DNA from: Streptomyces polyasparticus
GTDB taxonomy: Bacteria; Actinomycetota; Actinomycetes; Streptomycetales; Streptomycetaceae
NCBI RefSeq assembly: GCF_014493765.1
Contig: NZ_JACTVJ010000016.1
Location: forward strand, 1 to 64,000
DNA: 64,000 bases
Reading direction: 5' to 3'
Below the pieces are notes generated by a model, which did not search any database, was not told where the DNA came from, and worked only from the letters and a program-made list of their open reading frames with translations. The position numbers and the translations under genes were made by a program. Below are positions 1 to 6,378 of the stretch, in pieces; the first letter of the stretch is position 1; each line of letters opens with the position of its first letter.

Positions 1-69
1 AGCACTCCGGCCGGTCCTCGTTCAGCACTCCGGCCGGTCCTCGTTCAGCACTCCGGCCGGTCCTCGTTC
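1..69. repeat. 23-bp tandem repeat, three exact copies
   Basis: Three identical 23-bp units beginning AGCACTCCGG and ending CCTCGTTC run head to tail from the first base. The array may continue beyond the window edge. A degenerate fourth unit may follow (CTTTCGTTCAG). It lies just downstream of the stop codon of the signal-peptidase-like gene, so it is noncoding for that gene. The unit is not a multiple of three. Confidence 0.85.
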
Positions 70-78
70 GACTTTCGT

Positions 79-744
79 TCAGTACCCCGGCCACGCCCCG
101 ACAGGGACCGGCGCGCGTCGCGCCCTGCGTCCCGTCACGTATCCGCCGATCCCCAGGCCGATGCCCGCCAGCAGGCTCACGGCGCCGCCCGCCCCGGTCG
201 CGAGCAGGAGCACCGGCACGGCATCACAGCCCTCGCACACCCGGCCGCGCACATCGCCGGCGGCGACCGTGCCGCTCTGCCCGTCGTCCAGGAAGAAGCG
301 CGAGTCGTTCGCGTTGCCCCGGTGGTCCCCGAGCAGGAACAGCCGCCCCTCGGGCACCCGCACGTCATACGGCTCGCTGCCCGCGGCGGGCTCGCCGTCC
401 TCCACGTACGGCTCGTCGAGCGCCTGCCCGTTCACGCTGACGCGTCCGCCGTCGCAGCAGGACACCTCGTCACCGCCGACGCCGACCACGCGCTGCAGCG
501 TGGGCCCGCCGTAGGGACGCCCCGGCACGTCGACGAGCACGACATCGCCCGTACGTATCTCATCGGCCCCGACGCGCTCGACGACCAGCTGCTCGCCCTG
601 CATGTACGTGGGCCGCATCGCGTCGCTCATGACGGTGACGCCCCCGAACCGGGCGTACACGAACCCGAAACCCGCGGCCAGAACGACCCCGAGCGGCACC
701 AGCACCCCCGCGGCGATCCGCAGCCCTCTCCCCGCTTCTCGCAT
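79..744 (-). CDS. S26 signal-peptidase-like protein lacking the catalytic Ser/Lys dyad
   Basis: A 221-residue protein with type I signal peptidase (S26) layout: an N-terminal membrane segment (about residues 9-30), the substrate-site box, the GDVV box, the RVVG..GDEV box, the GDHRGNANDSR box, and a C-terminal membrane segment (about 178-202). The box that normally reads S-x-S-M-x-P-T reads SDAMRPT, so the nucleophile serine just before Met is Ala. The general-base lysine of the KRVxG box is Gln (LQRVVGVGGD). Peptidase activity of the usual kind is therefore doubtful, although the fold and the structural boxes are kept. ATG start with GGGAGAGG upstream. Function unknown; a binding or scavenging role is inference. 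Confidence 0.8.
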   Translation of the reverse strand: MREAGRGLRIAAGVLVPLGVVLAAGFGFVYARFGGVTVMSDAMRPTYMQGEQLVVERVGADEIRTGDVVLVDVPGRPYGGPTLQRVVGVGGDEVSCCDGGRVSVNGQALDEPYVEDGEPAAGSEPYDVRVPEGRLFLLGDHRGNANDSRFFLDDGQSGTVAAGDVRGRVCEGCDAVPVLLLATGAGGAVSLLAGIGLGIGGYVTGRRARRAPVPVGAWPGY

Positions 745-928
745 GCGCCTCTCCCTTGATCACCTCGAGGCCATGGGCCCTTGATCCCGCCCGGCCTCCG
801 GGCAGGGCCGGGCGAGGGTAGACCACGGGAGGACCCCCTCGCACCTGCGCGGACATCCGGCCCGTACCGGACCAAGGGGGCCTCGGCGACCAAGGGCGTG
901 ACGCGGGTGATCCCGCGCCGGTACAGGC

Positions 929-972
929 GTGAGTGAACCCGCGCCGGTACAGGGCGGCGCGGATTCACTCAC
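929..972 (-). terminator. Hairpin terminator downstream of the pectate lyase gene
   Basis: Arms at 929-945 (GTGAGTGAACCCGCGCC) and 956-972 pair over 17 bases with one mismatch around a 10-base loop. The hairpin starts 25 bases past the pectate lyase stop codon and separates it from the next gene on the same strand. There is no U tract. Confidence 0.75.
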
Positions 973-997
973 GTCACGACGAGGGCACCTCCTGCTC

Positions 998-2569
998 TCA
1001 GCCCGCGTACGTCTCGTACTCGGCGATCTGCGGCGCCCCCGAGGCCCCGGTGATCTCGAAGGTGATCTTGCTGAGGGTGGCCGCCGGGAAGGTGATGACG
1101 CCCGCGCCGCTGCCGGAGGCCAGCACGGCACCCGTGTCGCCGTTCAGGACGCGGTACGCGCCGATGCGCCCGGTGGCACCGGCCGCCTCCCGGATGTTGA
1201 TCTTCGAGACGGTGATGGCGGAGCCCCACTTGACCGAGACGGACCCCGTGGTGCCGGCCGGTGACCAGTACGTGGCCATGTTGCCGTCCCGCACGTTGCC
1301 GTAGCTGGTGCCGTCGGCCTTGCTGGAACCGTCGGACCCGGCGCCGATGCTGAGGTTGGTCCCGCTCGGCGGTGGCGTGGTGGGGGCTGGGCTGGTGGGA
1401 CCGGGCGTGGTCGGGTTCGGCGTCGTCGGGGCCGGAGTGGTCGGGTCGGGCGACTGCGGCGTGCAGTTGCCGTCCGAGACCTGAAGTCCCTTGCCCGCAC
1501 CGGCGGTACGGCTCACCACATCCGGCACGCAGGAGGCGGAGTCCAGGGTGTAGGCGTACGGCACGCTGATGGTGGTGGTGGACTTCGGATCGGGACCGGC
1601 CGGCCTGTAGTCGGAAGTCGGGCTGGACCAGGTCACGTTGTCGAAGGTGTTGCCGCCGACCTGCCAATACCCGGTCGTGGTCGTGTAGAAGGTGCCGAGG
1701 ACGTCCTTGGAATCCTCGAAGTAGTTGTTGTCGACCTTCGCCTTGCCGCCGGCGCGGGAGTTGATGCCGGACTCGTTGATGCCCGCGTAGTGGTTGTTGT
1801 AGATGTGCGCCGTCGCGCCGCGGAGCAGGGGGACGCGGGAGTCGAGGTTCTCGTACCGGTTGTGGTGGTACGTGAGGTAGTTGTTGGAGACCTCGGTCTC
1901 GCTGGAGCCGACCAGGCCGCCGCGGCCCGAGTTGCGCAGGAGGCTGTACGACAGGGTCACGTACTGGGTGTTGTCCTTCATGTCGAACAGCCCGTCGTAG
2001 CCCTCGGATTCACCGCCCGAGGCCTCCAGGGTGACGTGGTCCACCCAGACGTTGCGGACGTTGCTCTCCATGCCGATCGCGTCACCGCCGTTGGACGTCG
2101 GCGAACCCGACTTCTTGACGTTCTTGACGGTCACGTTCTGCACGATGATGTTCTTCGATTCACGGATGTGGATGCCGACTTGATCGAAGACGGCACCGCT
2201 GCCCACGCCGATAATCGTGACGTTGCTGATCTGCTTGAGCTCGATGACACCGTCGGCGGTGTTGCAGCTCTCGCCCGAGACCTTCGCCGTGTTGGCGTGG
2301 TTGATGGTCCCCTCGACCAGGATCGTGATCGGCGTGGCACTGTCGGCCCGGTTGCACAGGGCCGCGTGGATCTGGGTCCCGGTGGTGGCGCGCACGGTCG
2401 CACCTCCCGCGCCGCCGGTGGTCCCGCCGTTCTGGCTCGCGAAGCCGGTGACGCCGCCGACCGCGGCCGACGCCTGCGGCATCGCCACCACGACCCCGGC
2501 CGCGGCCACCGCGGCGACGGCCAACGCCCCTACGGCTCCACGAGCCCGGCGTGCTCTTGCTCGTCCCAT
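998..2569 (-). CDS. Secreted pectate lyase (PL1 family) with C-terminal carbohydrate-binding domain
   Basis: A 523-residue secreted enzyme expected to cleave polygalacturonate by beta-elimination. Residues 1-36 form a signal peptide (Arg-rich n-region, Ala/Val core, ending ASA). Residues of about 40-360 form a right-handed beta-helix with PL1 hallmarks: the calcium-site motif VWVDHVTL, and DGLFDMK, NYLTYHHNRYEN and SRVPLLR. A Pro/Thr-rich linker of PTTP repeats (about 370-400) leads to a C-terminal F5/8 type C-like binding domain. The chosen ATG lies after GGGGACGACG; an in-frame TTG four codons upstream is less likely. It stands alone, with a LacI-type operator candidate upstream. The role is plant-polymer degradation. 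Confidence 0.9.
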   Translation of the reverse strand: MGRARARRARGAVGALAVAAVAAAGVVVAMPQASAAVGGVTGFASQNGGTTGGAGGATVRATTGTQIHAALCNRADSATPITILVEGTINHANTAKVSGESCNTADGVIELKQISNVTIIGVGSGAVFDQVGIHIRESKNIIVQNVTVKNVKKSGSPTSNGGDAIGMESNVRNVWVDHVTLEASGGESEGYDGLFDMKDNTQYVTLSYSLLRNSGRGGLVGSSETEVSNNYLTYHHNRYENLDSRVPLLRGATAHIYNNHYAGINESGINSRAGGKAKVDNNYFEDSKDVLGTFYTTTTGYWQVGGNTFDNVTWSSPTSDYRPAGPDPKSTTTISVPYAYTLDSASCVPDVVSRTAGAGKGLQVSDGNCTPQSPDPTTPAPTTPNPTTPGPTSPAPTTPPPSGTNLSIGAGSDGSSKADGTSYGNVRDGNMATYWSPAGTTGSVSVKWGSAITVSKINIREAAGATGRIGAYRVLNGDTGAVLASGSGAGVITFPAATLSKITFEITGASGAPQIAEYETYAG

Positions 2570-2623
2570 CGTCGTCCCCAATTCGTCGTCGAATGCTGGG
2601 TGTTACGGCTCCCAGGCGCAGGA

Positions 2624-2637
2624 GAAAGCGCTTACCA
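2624..2637 (-). promoter_or_regulatory. LacI-family-type operator candidate upstream of pectate lyase
   Basis: The palindrome AAGCGCTT (2626-2633) sits about 55 bases upstream of the start codon, in the gene direction GGTAAGCGCTTTCTCC. This centre is typical of LacI/GalR operators found upstream of secreted polysaccharidases in Streptomyces. Binding is inferred, and no regulator gene is adjacent. Confidence 0.5.
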
Positions 2638-2837
2638 CCCGGCAAGCTAGGGGCGCGTCGGGTACACGTCAATGGTCGTGCAGCTGAATGGTGTTCTGAT
2701 ATCTGAACGAACGGCGGGGATGAACCAGGCAGGGCGGGAGGGATGGGGTAGCTCGACGGAGAGGCGACCGCGGCGCGACAGGGGGGTCGGCACAACAGGG
2801 GCCTGCGCGGTCGGGAGGAGCCGGCGCGGCAGCGAGA

Positions 2838-2896
2838 GAAGGTGCCCGGAACCGGACTTGAACCGGTACGCCCCCGAGGGGCAGCGAGGTTTAAGC
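2838..2896 (-). repeat. Distal attachment-site copy: duplicated 3' half of tRNA-Leu (bldA)
   Basis: These 59 bases are identical to 4893-4951. In the tRNA they run from the last base of the 5' anticodon stem through the anticodon loop, variable arm and T arm, past the acceptor 3' end. The 5' half of the tRNA is absent here, so it is not a functional tRNA. A perfect repeat of a tRNA 3' half at the far end of a small foreign segment is the usual scar of tyrosine-recombinase integration. Confidence 0.9.
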
Positions 2897-3071
2897 CAGC
2901 TGGAACATGATCCCGTTCGATTCGCTGGGGTTCGCGGGCTGGGGCGTCCTGCAACGGCGTTCGAATACGGCTGATCGCGTACGACGGTGAACTGCAACCA
3001 TGGGTGCAACTGAGCGGGGCTACCTGGAATCCTTTGAGGTCTGGCTCTCGCTCTACGACTGGCGGGGAGAG

Positions 3072-3500
3072 TCAAGGCCCCACGTCGAAGAGCGGAATGG
3101 TGGGAGGCGGCGGGTCAAGTACCGAGACAAGACGGCTGAGTGACATGCGCCAACGCCGCTCGACAGCTGGGTCCACCCAACTGTCACCCTCGGACGCGTC
3201 ATCGAGTATGCGCCGGAGGGCTTCAGCGCCGAGTACGCGAAGGGTGGCAGGGAAGTCCGGCAGGGGCTTCTCCGGCTCGTGAACCGAGTCGAGAGGTTCG
3301 GCGCCGGGGCATTGTGCTGCGATCAGCGCTGCAGCGGCTACTGCTTCTTGCGCTTCCTGCAGATAGCCGGTGGCGTCGGCGGTGCGAACAAGGACGTTGC
3401 GGATCAGGTTCAATCGCCCCTCGGGCTCTGCCTCGTCGAGCGCAATCGCGAAGTCCGCAGCGGTGTCGTTGTCGAACGGGCCGATATCCCAGGTGCCCAT
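3072..3500 (-). CDS. DUF4259 family protein
   Basis: A 142-residue cytoplasmic protein with the family's N-terminal signature MGTWDIGPFDNDTAADF, followed by helices rich in Ala and Glu. The start is fixed by that signature and by CGAGGAGATCACC directly before ATG. No signal peptide or membrane segment. The biochemical role of the family is not known to me. It is often small and solitary, and in this islet it sits next to a SUKH-like gene, which suggests but does not prove an immunity role. It is translated in the same direction as its neighbour, 141 bases downstream. Confidence 0.8.
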   Translation of the reverse strand: MGTWDIGPFDNDTAADFAIALDEAEPEGRLNLIRNVLVRTADATGYLQEAQEAVAAAALIAAQCPGAEPLDSVHEPEKPLPDFPATLRVLGAEALRRILDDASEGDSWVDPAVERRWRMSLSRLVSVLDPPPPTIPLFDVGP

Positions 3501-3641
3501 GGTGATCTCCTCGTGTTTCTGTGCGGGGATCATCGCACTGGCGGGAAGCACCATCTCGGGCGGCGAAGAACGAACAGGCCGTCGCTGATCGTCGGGGTCT
3601 CGCTCACAAGCAAGCAGATCTCACCGACGAGGTCTCACCGC

Positions 3642-4736
3642 TCACCCGTCAAAGTGCAACCAGCGAAATCCGTGGTCGATGAGAGGCGTCAAGGTCGCGC
3701 GGTGGAGAGCGCCGAAACCCACGACCGCTTCATCGTCGTCCATGCTGGCTGCCATGAGCAGTCCCGGGGCGACGAAGAACTTCTCGGCCGTGTAGGCCGG
3801 CAGAAACGGGCTCAAGGGCACCGGGCGCAGCATGCTCCACAAGGGGCCAAGTCGTGTTGTCGGCATAACGAAGGTCGACGCTTGGAACGGTGCCGAGTTC
3901 AAGGCTTCGTAGAGGGTGAACTGGAGAAGGAACCGGCTGAGCGGTTCCTCCTCCAGGACCACCTCCGGCCCGAAGTGAGGGTCCTCTGTGAGCCACACCT
4001 CGGGATCAGCCGCCCGCGGCGCATCCGCGGCCCACGGAATGGACCAGTCCCTGCAGCCCTGATTCTCCACAGCGAAAACCAACCGGTCACCGCTTGGTCC
4101 GTGCTTGCGTTCGGGCTGCTCAGGTACCCAATCGGGGAACCTATGGAGAGCTGGACGCAAGCGGCCCAGGCGGTAGAAGGCGGCCAGCGCTTCTGGCAGT
4201 TGGCCTATTTCGCCCGCCGCGTCCCCCTCCTTGGCCGACGCCGGCTCCTCGGCCGGAAACCAACCCAGGACAAACGACTCCAGAGCCCGAATCGGATCCG
4301 AGTCCACGAGATCCACCCAGTCGACATCCGGCACCGGCCCCCGAGCGGGGACGGGACGGACCACGTTCAGTAGCTCGCGGGACAGCGGCTGAAGGAGCTC
4401 CAAACTTGCGTAGTCGAACGGATCCGTCTGCCCCCTGCACCGGGCGACACCCAAGGGGAGGCAGCCACGCTCCACGCGCGCGAAGACGTGGATGGGCAGT
4501 GGGGCCCAGAAGTCGAAACGTGAACAGAGCGCTGGATCGGCACTTCCGCTGAGCAACACCCTCTTGGAGTCCTGCACGCCACTGACTTCCGGATGGTCCC
4601 CGGACTCCACGATGACGACGGTTGCCTCCGGCCCAGCCCCGATGAGCGCTGATCCCATCCCGTATCGATGGAACCCAGTCCCGGCAACGGCCAAGGCCTC
4701 GGTCTCCGCGATCACGGACGGCAACATCTGCGTCAT
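3642..4736 (-). CDS. SMI1/KNR4 (SUKH)-like protein of the bldA islet
   Basis: A 364-residue soluble protein. The C-terminal half carries the pattern usual in Streptomyces SUKH-like proteins: LPEALAAFYRLGR, then LVFAVENQGCRDWSIPW, DPEVWL and EEPLSRFLLQFTLYEA. The N-terminal 150 residues are not recognised. SUKH proteins are immunity factors that bind nuclease or deaminase toxins, but no toxin is encoded in the islet, so this is an orphan. Two ATG codons lie three codons apart; the upstream one (MTQMLPS) follows GGGTGATCAC. Base composition is lower in G/C than the chromosomal neighbours, consistent with transfer. Confidence 0.6.
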   Translation of the reverse strand: MTQMLPSVIAETEALAVAGTGFHRYGMGSALIGAGPEATVVIVESGDHPEVSGVQDSKRVLLSGSADPALCSRFDFWAPLPIHVFARVERGCLPLGVARCRGQTDPFDYASLELLQPLSRELLNVVRPVPARGPVPDVDWVDLVDSDPIRALESFVLGWFPAEEPASAKEGDAAGEIGQLPEALAAFYRLGRLRPALHRFPDWVPEQPERKHGPSGDRLVFAVENQGCRDWSIPWAADAPRAADPEVWLTEDPHFGPEVVLEEEPLSRFLLQFTLYEALNSAPFQASTFVMPTTRLGPLWSMLRPVPLSPFLPAYTAEKFFVAPGLLMAASMDDDEAVVGFGALHRATLTPLIDHGFRWLHFDG

Positions 4737-4892
4737 GTGATCACCCTATGCAGGGCTTCGAACGGGCCGTACGGAAGGTGCCCCAATGAGGCCTCGGACC
4801 CGGAATCGCAACCAGAACTGCAACCAGCGGGGTGCAGGAGGGCCATGATCAGGACCAGCGATCGCGGCCACTGCGCCAAACCCGCACCCTGC

Positions 4893-4951
4893 GAAGGTGC
4901 CCGGAACCGGACTTGAACCGGTACGCCCCCGAGGGGCAGCGAGGTTTAAGC
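4893..4951 (-). repeat. Proximal attachment-site copy within bldA
   Basis: The 59-bp partner of 2838-2896. It overlaps the tRNA from the anticodon stem to the 3' end plus five bases beyond the discriminator. Identity ends abruptly at both edges (C then T at 4952, against C at 2897). Confidence 0.9.
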
Positions 4952-4980
4952 TCGCCGTGTCTGCATTCCACCATCCGGGC
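4898..4980 (-). tRNA. bldA: tRNA-Leu, anticodon UAA (bldA)
   Basis: The acceptor stem GCCCGGA (4974-4980) pairs with TCCGGGC (4899-4905). The anticodon stem GCGAG/CTCGC encloses the loop CTTAAAC, giving anticodon UAA for the rare UUA codon. A long variable arm (CTGCCCCTCGGGGGCG) confirms a class II leucine tRNA. The encoded 3' end is ACC followed by T, so CCA must be completed enzymatically. In Streptomyces this is the developmental tRNA whose product gates translation of UUA-containing genes for aerial growth and antibiotics. Its 3' half is the core of the att duplication, and integration has left the tRNA intact. Confidence 0.95.
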
Positions 4981-5566
4981 AGGCCGCGGGAACGCCTGAA
5001 GCGGAGTCCGAGCCTATCCGGACACATCCCCCGAACAGCGCAACGACAGACCGATGTTGTCTTATTTTATTGACGACTGACGGAGCGTCAGATGTGACGG
5101 ATGGTCGAGTGCGCATGGTGTGTGCGGTCCGCGCTCACTCCCCAGGCGCACCCCGGCGCGCACAGGATTGACGGAAACCAGACCCCCGCACGGACGGAAT
5201 CCGGTCCCCGCCCGGACGGAATCCGGCCCCCACCCGCACGGAACCCGGCCCCCGCCCAAGCGGACCGCCCCCTTCCCCACCCCCGTACGGAAAACATCCC
5301 CACCCCGTACGGCAGGCCTCCCCACCCCGTACAGAAGGACGAGGCGTCTCAGGGATGACCGTCATACCTGGGGATGACCCAGGGCCCTGTCCGTCAGCCT
5401 GAAGAGGGCGGCGGGAACCAGAGCTGCGGCTGACTTCACGCGGGATTTACGCGGCGACGATGGGACGAGTCGGTCCGAGCCCCAGAAGTTCCGGTCCGAG
5501 TCCCAGAAGTCTCCGAGCCCGAGAAGTCCCGGAGGCTCGCCCCCGTCCCGACAGGAGTCCGCCCCC
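4981..5566. other. Intergenic region upstream of bldA and of the first ABC operon
   Basis: No convincing gene. A TAGGCT hexamer (5011-5016, minus strand) is placed as a -10 about 30 bases before the tRNA. An AT-rich stretch (5056-5075) precedes the palindrome CTGACGGAGCGTCAG (5077-5091). From about 5165 to 5335, degenerate GACGGAATCCGGCCCC-like units give spurious frames. From 5480 to 5545 there are short AGAAGT/CCGAG repeats before the ribosome site ACAGGAG of the transporter gene. Confidence 0.6.
5077..5091. promoter_or_regulatory. Palindrome CTGACG-GAG-CGTCAG
   Basis: A perfect 6+6 inverted repeat with a three-base centre, in an AT-rich stretch between bldA and the ABC operon. A sister palindrome (TGACG-GGG-CGTCA, 24109-24121) lies upstream of the second rpf gene. 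It could be an operator or a short RNA hairpin; no regulator is known for it here. Confidence 0.4.
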
Positions 5567-6337
5567 GTGACCACCTTCCCCCTCACCGGCCAGGCCACCG
5601 CCGTAGCCGCCCGGGCCACCGAGCTGTCCAAGGTCTACGGCCAGGGTGAGACCCAGGTGGTCGCCCTGGACCGCGTCAGCGTCGAGTTCCAGCAGGCGCA
5701 GCTCACCGCGATCATGGGCCCCTCCGGTTCCGGCAAGTCCACGCTGATGCACTGCGTCGCCGGGCTCGACTCCTTCAGCAGCGGCTCCGTACGCATCGGT
5801 GACACCGAGCTCGGGTCGCTCAAGGACAAGCAGCTCACCAAGCTGCGCCGCGACAAGATCGGGTTCATCTTCCAGGCCTTCAACCTGCTGCCCACCCTCA
5901 CCGCGTACGAGAACATCACGCTCCCCATGGACATCGCGGGCCGCAAGCCCGACAAGCAGTGGGTGCAGCAGGTCATCGACATGGTGGGGCTGAGCGGCCG
6001 CCTGTCCCATCGGCCGTCCCAGCTCTCCGGCGGCCAGCAGCAGCGCGTCGCCGTGGCGCGGGCGCTCGCGTCCAAGCCGGACATCATCTTCGGTGACGAG
6101 CCCACCGGAAACCTGGACTCGCGTTCCGGCGCCGAGGTCCTCGGCTTTCTTCGCAACTCCGTGCGCGAGCTCGGCCAGACCGTCGTGATGGTGACCCACG
6201 ACCCGGTGGCGGCCGCGTACGCCGACCGCGTCGTCTTCCTCGCCGACGGCCGCATCGTCGACGAGCTGTACGAGCCCAGTGCCGACTCGGTGCTCGACCG
6301 CATGAAGCGGTTCGACGCCAAGGGCCGCACCAGCTGA
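5567..6337 (+). CDS. ABC transporter ATPase (LolD/MacB type), pair 1
   Basis: A 256-residue ATP-binding subunit. Walker A is GPSGSGKST (about residue 51), the Q-loop FQAFNLLPT, the signature LSGGQQQRVAVARAL, Walker B IIFGDEP followed by TGNLDS, and the H-loop MVTHD. It ends 41 bases before its permease gene. GTG start, with ACAGGAG ten bases upstream. Together with the FtsX-like permease it forms a type VII (MacB-like) system, which in Gram-positives performs extracytoplasmic work such as peptide resistance, lipoprotein handling or signalling; the substrate is unknown. It is closely similar to the ATPase at 46560-47348. Confidence 0.92.
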   Translation: MTTFPLTGQATAVAARATELSKVYGQGETQVVALDRVSVEFQQAQLTAIMGPSGSGKSTLMHCVAGLDSFSSGSVRIGDTELGSLKDKQLTKLRRDKIGFIFQAFNLLPTLTAYENITLPMDIAGRKPDKQWVQQVIDMVGLSGRLSHRPSQLSGGQQQRVAVARALASKPDIIFGDEPTGNLDSRSGAEVLGFLRNSVRELGQTVVMVTHDPVAAAYADRVVFLADGRIVDELYEPSADSVLDRMKRFDAKGRTS

Positions 6338-6378
6338 CCGTCAAGCAGCCGACTCCGTACAGAGACAAGAGACTTCCC

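Larger units (their letters stand above)
2570..3071. other. Intergenic region: operator, distal att copy and islet edge
   Basis: No convincing gene. It holds the AAGCGCTT operator candidate (2624-2637), the 59-bp duplicate of the bldA 3' half (2838-2896) and the left edge of the islet with GAACTGCAACCA (2989-3000). The AT content rises past 2890. Confidence 0.7.
2897..4892. mobile_element. Two-kilobase integrated islet at the 3' end of bldA
   Basis: DNA between the two 59-bp direct repeats. Base composition is visibly less G/C rich than the flanks. It carries only two genes, both of immunity-type families, on the same strand as the tRNA. No integrase, excisionase, relaxase or replication gene is visible, so it is either a remnant or an element mobilised in trans. 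The 12-mer GAACTGCAACCA occurs near both inner ends (2989-3000 and 4815-4826) and could be an arm-type integrase site. Confidence 0.75.

Noticed and set aside
2838-2896. Second tRNA-Leu gene
   Set aside because: Only the 3' half is present; there is no 5' acceptor strand or D arm.
5160-5335. Possible coding or CRISPR-like array of GACGGAATCCGGCCCC units
   Set aside because: Units are short and degenerate with no constant spacers, and frames on both strands are low complexity.
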